Assembly (NCBI RefSeq): GCF_900108405.1 | Contig: NZ_FNXG01000003.1 | Location: forward strand, 255,501-319,500 | Direction of reading: 5' to 3' | DNA: 64,000 bases | From: Paracoccus alkenifer | GTDB taxonomy: Bacteria > Pseudomonadota > Alphaproteobacteria > Rhodobacterales > Rhodobacteraceae | Shown: positions 57,566-64,000 of the stretch, in pieces | Position numbering within the stretch: the stretch's first letter is position 1 | Layout: every line of letters starts with the position of its first letter | Translations under genes and position numbers: made by a program | Notes under the pieces: model-generated | The model's database searches: none | Told to the model about the DNA's origin: nothing | What the model saw: only the letters and a program-made list of their open reading frames with translations

Positions 57566-58825
57566 CTAGCCCGCCAGCCGCGACCTGTGGTCCCAGTCCT
57601 GCCAGTCGGCGCGGGCCAGCCACTGCTCTTGCGGCTGGCGGCGGGCCAGTTCGGCCGGGATCTGCACCTCGTCGATGCCGACGCGGCGGGCCATGGCATA
57701 TTGGTCGGCGATCAGCGCGCCGGTGGCGCGGATACGGCCCGAGAACCCCTGTTCGCGCAGCAGCCGCGCCAGGGTAAACCCGCGCCCGTCGGTCATCGCC
57801 GGAAACTCGACTGCGACCAGGCTTGCACCCAGACAGGGCGCGAGCGCCGCCGGGTCGCTGTCGGGCGGCAGGGCCACGTCGGGGGCGGTATCGACCGGGT
57901 GGAACCCGTCGTCGCGGACCAGCACGGGGGCATCCGCGGGTGCGGCAGCGGGGCCAGCGGCGGCGGCGGCGGGCTGGCGCGCGGGGGCCGTAGGTGCGGC
58001 GGTGGTCATCTCGTCGTCCTTGCTAAGCGGGCCGGGACCGGCGCCCCGCAGGGGCAGCGGCGCGGCCGATGGGCGGGGGGCGGAAACAGGCTCGGCGGGC
58101 AGCGGCGCCACGGGGCGGGGCTTGCCGCCGATGAAATGGATGCCGCATTCGGTCTTTTCCGCGCCCCGCCAACGGCCTGCACGCGGATCCTCGCCGGCCT
58201 TCACCGCCGAGGTGCAGGGCGCGCAACCGATCGAGGGGTAGCCGCGCGCCACCAGCGGATGCCGGGGCAGCGCGTTTTCCTCCATGTATTCAGCCACATC
58301 CTGCGGGCGCCAATGCGCCAGCGGGTTCACGCGCAGCCGCAGCGGCGGCTCGGGTTCAAAGAAGTCCAGCCCGCTCCGCTCGCCGCCCTGAAAGCGCTTG
58401 CGGCCGGTGATCCAGGCATCAAAGCCGGACAGCGCCCGTTCCAGCGGCACCACCTTGCGCAGGTCGCAGCAGGCGTCGGTGTCGCGCTGGTGCAGCCGGC
58501 CGTCGGGGTCCGCCTCGGCCAGCGCGGCGTCATCGGCGCGGATCACGCGGATGTCGGTCAGCGGCAGGGCTGCGGCGATCTGTCGCTGATACTCCAGCGT
58601 CTCGGGGAACAGCATCCGCGTGTCGACGAACAGCACCGGCGTGTCCGGCGCGGCCACCGACAGCATGTGCAGCAGCACCACCGATTCCGCCCCGAACGAG
58701 GACACCAGCGCCACCCGCCCCAGTTCCGGGTCGGCCAGCGCATGGCGCAGCACCTGCACCGCGGCGTGGTTGCGATAGCGGGCGTTCAGCCTGGCGGCGC
58801 GGGTTTCAAGATCCGGGGCGATCAT
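57566..58825 (-). CDS. cysH: Adenylylsulfate/PAPS reductase (CysH) fused to DUF934
   Basis: A 419-aa fusion. Residues 1-235 are CysH of the Fe-S type: SSFGAESVVLL, CC at 119-120, CAPC at 201-204 and catalytic ECGIHF (226-231). This form normally reduces APS. A Pro/Ala linker (about 236-300) leads to DUF934 (about 300-419: VAVEFPAMTDGRGFTLARLLREQGF, DEVQIPAELARRQP), a protein usually encoded separately beside cysI. An internal ATG (58009, residue 273) has AAGGA 7 bases upstream, so a separate DUF934 product is possible. The start shares ATGA with the cysI stop. Confidence 0.88.
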   Translation of the reverse strand: MIAPDLETRAARLNARYRNHAAVQVLRHALADPELGRVALVSSFGAESVVLLHMLSVAAPDTPVLFVDTRMLFPETLEYQRQIAAALPLTDIRVIRADDAALAEADPDGRLHQRDTDACCDLRKVVPLERALSGFDAWITGRKRFQGGERSGLDFFEPEPPLRLRVNPLAHWRPQDVAEYMEENALPRHPLVARGYPSIGCAPCTSAVKAGEDPRAGRWRGAEKTECGIHFIGGKPRPVAPLPAEPVSAPRPSAAPLPLRGAGPGPLSKDDEMTTAAPTAPARQPAAAAAGPAAAPADAPVLVRDDGFHPVDTAPDVALPPDSDPAALAPCLGASLVAVEFPAMTDGRGFTLARLLREQGFSGRIRATGALIADQYAMARRVGIDEVQIPAELARRQPQEQWLARADWQDWDHRSRLAG

Positions 58826-60495
58826 TTCGCGGCCTTCCCGTCGGCGGCCTCGGGGTAAAGCGCGGCGCGGAACGGGGCCGCGCCCAGCCGGCGCAGCGCG
58901 TCGATAAAGCGTTCCTCGGGCGCGTCGCGCAAGCCCAGATAGGCGTCGATCAGCCGCCCGATCGCGGGCACCACCTGATCATAGGGGAAACCGGCGCCGG
59001 CACGCTCGCCAATCGAGGGGATTTCATACCCGTCGCCGCCCAGTGTGATCTGGTAGTTTTCCACCCCCGCCCGATCCAGCCCGAGAATGCCGACATGGCC
59101 CAGATGGTGATGGCCGCAGGCGTTGATGCACCCCGAGATCCGCAGGTCAAAGGGGCCGATGTCGTCCTCAAGATCGCGGGCGCGGACGTAATCGGCCAAC
59201 TCGCGCGCGATGGGGATCGAGCGGGCGGTGGCGAGGGTGCAGAAATCCATCCCGGGGCAGGAAATGATGTCGGTGATCCGGCCCTTGTTCGCCGTGGCCA
59301 GCCCCGCATCGCGCAGCGCCGCATACAGCGCGGGCAGCTCGCTGCGGTGGACATGGGGCAGCACGATGTTCTGGTCATGCGCGATGCGCAGGTCGGAATA
59401 CGCGTGGCGTTCGGCCAGATCGGCCAGCAGCCGCATCTGCGCGGCGGTGCAGTCGCCCGGCGTCATGTCGGGGGCTTTCAGCGTGACGGTCACGCTGGCA
59501 TGGCCCGGCTGGCGGTGGGGCGACAGGTTGGTGTCGGACCAGGCGCGAAACGAGGGATTCGCGGCAAGGGCGATCTCATACCCCGTATCGTCGGGCGCGC
59601 GGAACCGCGGCGCGGCGAAACGGGCGCGCAGCTCGTCCAGCAGCGCCTCGGGGGCGCCGCTGCTGAACACGGCCTTGCGGCGAAGAAACTCGGCCTCGAT
59701 TTCCTCGCGCAGAACCTCAAGCCCGCGCTCGGCCACGGTGATCTTGAGCCGGGCCTTGTATTTGTTGTCCCGCCGGCCCGACAGGTTATAGGCGGCCAGG
59801 ATCGACTCGATATAGGGCAGCAGATCGGCGGCGGGCAGGAAATCACGCACCACCTTGCCGATCAGGGGGGTGCGGCCAAGGCCGCCGCCGATCCAGACCT
59901 CGAAACCCACCTCGCGCCCCTGCCGGCGCAGGCGCAGGCCGATGTCATGGGCGGGAATCACGGCGCGGTCACGCTCGCCCCCCGAAATCGCGATCTTGAA
60001 CTTGCGGGGCAGGAACTGGAACTCGGCGTGGTCGGTGGACCAATAGCGCAGCAGTTCGGCCCAGGGGCGCGGATCCTCGATCTCATCCGCGGCGGCGCCG
60101 GCAAAGGCGTCGGTGGTGACGTTGCGCACGGTGTTGCCGCTGGTCTGGATGGCGTGCAGCCCGACATCGGCCAGCGCGTCCAGCATGTCGGGAATATCGA
60201 CCAGCGCCGCCCAGTGGAACTGGATGTTCTGCCGCGTGGTGAAATGCCCGTAGCCGCGGTCCCAGCGCTCGGCGATGCGCGCCAGCCCGCGCATCTGCGC
60301 CGGGCTGATAGTGCCATAGGGGATCGCTACCCGCAGCATATATGCGTGCAGTTGCAGATAGACCCCGTTCATCAACCGCAAGGGGCGGAACTCGTCCTCG
60401 GTCAGGCTGCCGTCGATGCGGCGGGCGACCTGCGCGCGGAATTGCGCGGCGCGGTGGCGCAGATAGCTGCGCCCGTCGGTGGCGGCGTCAAACAT
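58822..60495 (-). CDS. cysI: Sulfite reductase hemoprotein (nitrite/sulfite reductase family)
   Basis: A 557-aa siroheme/Fe4S4 enzyme reducing sulfite to sulfide. The cluster cysteines are Cys413 and Cys419 (CPGMDFC) and Cys456 and Cys460 (CINAC). GHFTTRQNIQFHWAAL is the first substrate-binding repeat. Its place beside cysH, DUF2849 and DUF934 argues for sulfite over nitrite. The ATG at 60495 with GAGG upstream is chosen over one at 60516 with no RBS. Confidence 0.92.
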   Translation of the reverse strand: MFDAATDGRSYLRHRAAQFRAQVARRIDGSLTEDEFRPLRLMNGVYLQLHAYMLRVAIPYGTISPAQMRGLARIAERWDRGYGHFTTRQNIQFHWAALVDIPDMLDALADVGLHAIQTSGNTVRNVTTDAFAGAAADEIEDPRPWAELLRYWSTDHAEFQFLPRKFKIAISGGERDRAVIPAHDIGLRLRRQGREVGFEVWIGGGLGRTPLIGKVVRDFLPAADLLPYIESILAAYNLSGRRDNKYKARLKITVAERGLEVLREEIEAEFLRRKAVFSSGAPEALLDELRARFAAPRFRAPDDTGYEIALAANPSFRAWSDTNLSPHRQPGHASVTVTLKAPDMTPGDCTAAQMRLLADLAERHAYSDLRIAHDQNIVLPHVHRSELPALYAALRDAGLATANKGRITDIISCPGMDFCTLATARSIPIARELADYVRARDLEDDIGPFDLRISGCINACGHHHLGHVGILGLDRAGVENYQITLGGDGYEIPSIGERAGAGFPYDQVVPAIGRLIDAYLGLRDAPEERFIDALRRLGAAPFRAALYPEAADGKAAK

Positions 60496-60832
60496 GGGCG
60501 GCCTCGTGGGTTTCATGGCTTTGGCTGAAATGGGGGGCGCTGGTCTCGACCGAGGGGCCGGACTGGCGGAATGCCTCGCGGAAATGCACAGGCACCGGCA
60601 GGCCGTCGGCGTCGCGCCCCGATTGGGTCAGATAGGGGCCGACCACGACGCCCGGCTGCGCCTCGGCTGCGGCCAGCGCCGCATCGGCGGCTTGCGCATC
60701 CTCAAACAGCACCGCGGCGCGCGGGTCGGTGCCCCAGCCACAGGGCGTCATCCACACGGACAGGCCGTCACGCAGACGGTTGGCCGTCAGCACGACCGGG
60801 GTCGAGGGCGAGGGGACAAGGCTTCTGGACAT
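60488..60832 (-). CDS. DUF2849 family protein
   Basis: A 114-aa protein. Family-like stretches: PVVLTANRLRDGLSVWMTPCGWG near the start and VVVGPYL in the middle. DUF2849 genes are known from sulfite-reduction operons, where the role is undefined. It is the first gene of the leftward cys run, overlaps cysI by 8 bp and starts 119 bp from the divergent Lrp gene. Confidence 0.85.
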   Translation of the reverse strand: MSRSLVPSPSTPVVLTANRLRDGLSVWMTPCGWGTDPRAAVLFEDAQAADAALAAAEAQPGVVVGPYLTQSGRDADGLPVPVHFREAFRQSGPSVETSAPHFSQSHETHEAAHV

Positions 60833-60856
60833 GGTGTTGACCTGTTATGAATCGCT

Positions 60857-60888
60857 GCCATTCTAGAAAATACATGTTGCAAAATGCC
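60857..60888. promoter_or_regulatory. Candidate Lrp-type operator between cys operon and regulator
   Basis: An imperfect 32-bp dyad with outer arms GCCATT (60857-60862) and AATGCC (60883-60888); 10 of 16 positions are symmetric. It contains the palindromes TTCTAGAA (60861-60868) and ACATGT (60872-60877) and is AT-rich (about 42% GC over 60841-60900 by hand count). Lrp/AsnC proteins bind such AT-rich dyads. Confidence 0.45.
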
Positions 60889-60951
60889 AGATAGCGACCA
60901 AAATAAGGACGGACTTCCGCCCCAAGATCACCACAAGGAAAATCCGCCCAG

Positions 60952-61440
60952 ATGAGCGACCCGCAACAGAACCCGGTCCGGCTGGATGCGCTGGACCGCA
61001 AGATCCTGTCCCTGCTGCAACAGGACGCCAGCCTGCCGCTGGAGGAAATCGCTACCCGCGCCGGGGCCTCGCGCACGCCGGTGTGGAACCGGATCCGGCG
61101 GATGCGCGAGCAGGGGGTGATCCGCGGGCAGGTCGCGCTGCTGGACGCCGAAGCGCTGGGGCTAGAGGCGTGTTTCTTTGTGCTGGTCCGCACCACCGAA
61201 CACGACGCCGACTGGGCCGCGCGCTTTCTGGCCGCCGTCCGCGCCCGCCCCGAGGTGGTCGAGGCGCACCGGCTGGCGGGCGACGTGGACTATATCCTCA
61301 AGGTGGTGGTGCGCAACGCGCGCGCCTATGACCGCTTCTATCAGTCGCTGATTGCCGAGGTCCGCATCCAGAACGTCACCGCGCTGCTGTCGATGGAGGA
61401 AATGAAGGCGACCCATGCCCTGCCGATCCCGCCGGGCTGA
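60952..61440 (+). CDS. Lrp/AsnC-family transcriptional regulator
   Basis: A 162-aa regulator. The N-terminal helix-turn-helix is about 10-55 (LDALDRKILSLLQQDASLPLEEIATRAGASRTPVWNRIRRM); the C-terminal RAM ligand domain has EAHRLAGDVDYILKVVVRNARAYDRFY with the GDxDY effector signature. It is divergent from the cys operon, so control of sulfur assimilation, perhaps by cysteine or methionine, is likely but inferred. It ends 70 bp before pcs in the same direction. Confidence 0.9.
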   Translation: MSDPQQNPVRLDALDRKILSLLQQDASLPLEEIATRAGASRTPVWNRIRRMREQGVIRGQVALLDAEALGLEACFFVLVRTTEHDADWAARFLAAVRARPEVVEAHRLAGDVDYILKVVVRNARAYDRFYQSLIAEVRIQNVTALLSMEEMKATHALPIPPG

Positions 61441-61510
61441 ACCGCCTGCCACCCCGGCCGGGTTGCAGGCCGACTTGCGCGGAACCTTTGGGAATGCGAC
61501 ACAGCCGCCC

Positions 61511-62233
61511 ATGAATCTGCGCTACAAGGCCCTTGGGGTCCACCTGCTTACCGCCACGGGCGCCGTCCTGTCGATGCTGGCCCTGCTGGCCGCGGTCGAG
61601 GAAAACTGGTCGGCCATGTTCAGCTGGCTGATCGTGGCGCTGGTGGTGGATGCGGTCGACGGGCCGCTGGCGCGCCGCTATCTGGTCAAGGTCAACTGGC
61701 CGACCTACGACGGCGTGCTGATGGACCTGATCATCGACTATCTGACCTATGTGTTCATCCCCGCCTTTGCCCTGTTCAAGTCGGGGCTGCTGACGGGGTG
61801 GAGCGGCTGGCTGGCCATCATCGCCATCGTCTATGGCTCGGTCGTCTATTTCGTCGATACGCGGATGAAGACGGTGGACAACAGCTTTTCCGGGTTTCCG
61901 GCCTGCTGGAACATGGTGGTGCTGGTGCTGTTCGCGCTGAAGCCGCCGGAATGGGCGATCCTGCTGGTGGTGGTGGTGCTGACCGTGGCGATGTTCCTGC
62001 CGGTGCGCTTCATCCACCCGGTGCGCACCGCGCGCTGGCGGGCGGTGTCGCTGCCGATGGCGGCGGCCTGGGTGGTGTTTGCGGCCTGGGCGATCGCGGT
62101 CGGGTTCCACCCGCAAAGCTGGGCGCTGTGGGGGCTTACGCTCAGCTCGCTGTGGCTGATCGGCGTCGGCGTGGCGCAGCAGCTGCTGCCGCCGCCGGCG
62201 CTGCGGGTGCGACAGGCGCCCCGGCCCCGCTAG
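61511..62233 (+). CDS. pcs: Phosphatidylcholine synthase
   Basis: A 240-aa integral membrane CDP-alcohol phosphatidyltransferase. The motif D50-G51-x2-A54-R55 ... G68-x3-D72-x3-D76 (DGPLARR ... YDGVLMDLIID) has the wider spacing typical of Pcs, which condenses choline with CDP-diacylglycerol. About eight helices are expected. The ATG at 61511 fits the family length; its RBS is weak. Its TAG stop overlaps the stop of the opposing transglycosylase gene. Confidence 0.9.
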   Translation: MNLRYKALGVHLLTATGAVLSMLALLAAVEENWSAMFSWLIVALVVDAVDGPLARRYLVKVNWPTYDGVLMDLIIDYLTYVFIPAFALFKSGLLTGWSGWLAIIAIVYGSVVYFVDTRMKTVDNSFSGFPACWNMVVLVLFALKPPEWAILLVVVVLTVAMFLPVRFIHPVRTARWRAVSLPMAAAWVVFAAWAIAVGFHPQSWALWGLTLSSLWLIGVGVAQQLLPPPALRVRQAPRPR

Positions 62234-63213
62234 TTCTTCAGCACGATGCAGCGGCCGCCGACGGCGCGGAACTGGTTGCAGAACGCGTTCGCCTCGCCGC
62301 GCGAGGCATAGCCGACCTGCGCGGTATAGACCCGCCGCCCGGTGCCCGACAGCGTCTTGCGCACATAGCCGATCCGCTTGCCGCCAAGGATCGGGCGCAG
62401 CTGCCGGTTCAGCCGGTCGACCTGCTGCTGCGCGCCCGACTGCCGGGGATGCGAGGCCAGGATCACGCCCCAGGGCCACGCCCGGTCGGCCGGCGCGAAT
62501 TCCTTGAGCGAGCGGTTCGCCGCCAGCGTGACGCAGGCGTCGGCGAACGCCGCCGCCTTGTCCAGCCGCAGGTCGATCTGCGCGGGCGGTTCATCGCGCC
62601 ATTTCCACGCATTGTGGCCGGTGATCGCCTCGACGTAATCCTGCGTCTCATAGGGCAGCACCTGCCCGCCGCCGACAAAGTTGCGCGCCCGCCGCTCGCC
62701 GCCGTTATAGGCCACCGCCGCCAGCCCGATATTGCCGAAACCGTCGATCAGGAAACGCAGGTAATCGGCCGAGGCATGGATCGCCTTGGCCGGGTTCAGC
62801 GGATCGTCCAGCCGGCGGATGCGGGCGGTATCGGGCATGAACTGCGCGATCCCCAACGCCCCGGCCGGAGAGATCGCGGACGGCTCGAACAGGCTTTCCT
62901 TCCACAGCAGCCGGGCCAGGAAATGCGGGTCCAGCGCGTTTTCGCCCGCCGCGCGCTCGATGGTGGAACAGACATCGGCGACATAGGTCGCGGCGGAAAT
63001 GCAGCTGCGTTCGTCCAGCGTGCAGCGACGGTCGGCGCCCTCGGCGCGGGGCTGGCGCGGGCCGATGAAATCGGCGGGAACCGCGGGCTGGACGGGCGCG
63101 GGCTGGGCGGCCGGATCGGCCAGCGCGATCACCTGCGGCGCGGGTTCGGCCAGCACGGGACCGCTGAGGACCAACGCGACCGCAGTCGCAACGAAATCGA
63201 GCCAGCAGCGCAC
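62230..63213 (-). CDS. Lytic transglycosylase (SLT domain) with C-terminal SPOR-like region
   Basis: A 327-aa exported murein enzyme. Signal peptide about 1-22 (ends VLA), a Pro-rich linker, the SLT catalytic core with Glu106 in LLWKESLFEPSAISPAGALGIAQFMP and AAVAYNGG, then a region (about 245-327) ending YTAQVGYASRGEANAFCNQFRAVGGRCIVLKN that looks like a SPOR-type peptidoglycan-binding fold. It cleaves glycan strands to 1,6-anhydroMurNAc products, which would feed the recycling genes at 3.6-5.8 kb. The start is a GTG at 63213. Confidence 0.87.
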   Translation of the reverse strand: MRCWLDFVATAVALVLSGPVLAEPAPQVIALADPAAQPAPVQPAVPADFIGPRQPRAEGADRRCTLDERSCISAATYVADVCSTIERAAGENALDPHFLARLLWKESLFEPSAISPAGALGIAQFMPDTARIRRLDDPLNPAKAIHASADYLRFLIDGFGNIGLAAVAYNGGERRARNFVGGGQVLPYETQDYVEAITGHNAWKWRDEPPAQIDLRLDKAAAFADACVTLAANRSLKEFAPADRAWPWGVILASHPRQSGAQQQVDRLNRQLRPILGGKRIGYVRKTLSGTGRRVYTAQVGYASRGEANAFCNQFRAVGGRCIVLKN

Positions 63214-63300
63214 GGGTCCACCCTTTCTCGCCCACCTCTCCCGCTTAGCAAACCCGCCGGCAAAAGTGAACTGCGCGGGCGGCGCGCGGCGGGAACGGCA

Positions 63301-63326
63301 AACGCCCGGCGCGGCGGCCGGGCGTT
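63301..63326. terminator. Hairpin downstream of the L,D-transpeptidase gene
   Basis: A perfect 10-bp stem, AACGCCCGGC (63301-63310) and GCCGGGCGTT (63317-63326), with loop GCGGCG. It lies about 50 bp after the transpeptidase stop. No U-run follows on either strand beyond the terminal TT. Confidence 0.5.
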
Positions 63327-63375
63327 GCGATGGATCAGGGGGGATCAGGCGGCGGGGATCAGGCCGCGCCGCGGG

Positions 63376-64000
63376 TCACCAGCTGGCGGGGATCGCCTGA
63401 TAGTCACCGCTGTCGGCAAAGGCGATCGGCTGCGCCTCGGCGGCCACCGGCTCAAGATAGCCGTCCGGGGTCTGGCGCAGCGGCCCCTCCAGCCGGCGCG
63501 ATTCGTCGGCGGTGCGGACCTTGACCACGGTGCCGTTCGGGATCAGGTCATACAGGTCCATCACGTCCTGGTTGAACAGGCGGATGCAGCCGGCCGAGGT
63601 CGCCTTGCCGATCGAGGACGGGTCCATGGTGCCGTGAATCCGATACATGGTGTCCCGGCCGCCCTCATACAGGTAAAGCGCGCGCGACCCCAGCGGGTTC
63701 GAGGTGCCGCCGGGAACGCCCTTGGCGAACTGGGCGTAAAGCTCGGGCTCGGTGCGGACCATGTTGGCGGTGGGGGTCCAGGACGGCCAATGCGCCTTGC
63801 GCTGGATGGTGGCGGTGCCGGAATAGCCCAGGCCGGCCTTGCCGACCGCGATGCCGACGCGCGTTGCCATGCCCCCGTTCTCGACCAGATACAGCAACCG
63901 CGCATAGGGATCGACCACCACCGTGCCCGCCGATTCGGGGCCGTTATAGGGCACGCGGGTGCGGGTGTTGCGGTCGCGCAGATAGGCGGCCTTGATCGCG
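63376..64000 (-). CDS. L,D-transpeptidase (YkuD / ErfK-YbiS family), 5'-truncated
   Basis: The open frame continues without a start to the window end, so the N-terminus (probably a signal peptide) lies outside. Visible are PYNGPESAGTVVVDPYARLLYLV, the metal/substrate-side HGTMDPSSIG and the catalytic SAGCIRLFNQDVMDLY with nucleophile Cys. Such enzymes form 3-3 peptidoglycan cross-links or attach proteins to murein. It is leftward like the transglycosylase, 162 bp away, with a hairpin between. Confidence 0.9.
   Translation of the reverse strand, partial: AIKAAYLRDRNTRTRVPYNGPESAGTVVVDPYARLLYLVENGGMATRVGIAVGKAGLGYSGTATIQRKAHWPSWTPTANMVRTEPELYAQFAKGVPGGTSNPLGSRALYLYEGGRDTMYRIHGTMDPSSIGKATSAGCIRLFNQDVMDLYDLIPNGTVVKVRTADESRRLEGPLRQTPDGYLEPVAAEAQPIAFADSGDYQAIPASW

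Overview
The window is high-GC DNA with the gene content and order of a Rhodobacteraceae (Paracoccus/Rhodobacter-type) alphaproteobacterium. Markers include addB-addA-trxA, a tsaE/kinase fusion beside a murU-like gene, a PhaAB-type Mrp antiporter operon, phosphatidylcholine synthase, a tol-pal cluster running into tilS and ftsH, and a cys operon carrying DUF2849 and DUF934 parts. This is a chromosomal housekeeping region. No rRNA, tRNA, CRISPR array, transposase or prophage was recognised. The assignment rests on content and order only; no database search was possible.

Layout. 1-3.6 kb: nitronate monooxygenase, then an NCS2 purine/pyrimidine permease divergent from an IclR regulator. 3.6-12.5 kb: an overlapping forward operon, tsaE::kinase - nucleotidyltransferase - addB - addA - trxA (tRNA t6A, probable cell-wall sugar recycling, recombination repair, thioredoxin). 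12.5-14.2 kb: a PAS-GGDEF-EAL protein. 14.5-23.4 kb: pykA - small membrane protein - rpmI - rplT - cytochrome P450 - pheS - AT-rich membrane-protein gene, an opposing amiS-like gene, then pheT. pheS and pheT, usually adjacent, are separated by about 1.4 kb of foreign-looking content. 23.5-30.6 kb: N-formylglutamate amidohydrolase, priA, a 51-aa membrane protein, a thioesterase, ruvB, htpX, ruvA, ruvC. 30.8-36.7 kb: six-gene phaAB-C-D-E-F-G antiporter operon. 36.7-40.3 kb: xerC, DUF484, transaldolase-like fsa, folD, chorismate mutase. 40.4-49.7 kb: ybgC-tolQRAB-pal-cpoB-tilS-ftsH, all leftward. 49.8-56.4 kb: an unknown conserved-looking gene, a Hint-domain protein, scoA/scoB, a MliC-like lysozyme inhibitor, topA. 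56.7-61.4 kb: sulfite/sulfate assimilation operon (DUF2849-cysI-cysH::DUF934-fpr) divergent from an Lrp/AsnC regulator. 61.5-64 kb: phosphatidylcholine synthase, a lytic transglycosylase and an L,D-transpeptidase cut by the window end.

The most unusual non-coding signal is a dispersed repeat family. A GC-rich hairpin (stem GGGGC/GCCCC or CCGGGGGT/ACCCCCGG) is joined to a GGATATTT core and then to a purine tail such as CAAGATGAAG or CAAGGAAGAAG. Nine copies or half-copies lie in this window, mostly between genes, twice as inverted pairs, and once in frame inside tilS. Several sit where a transcript end is expected. Stop/start overlaps (ATGA, GTGA, TGATG) are very frequent, so translational coupling looks common in this genome.
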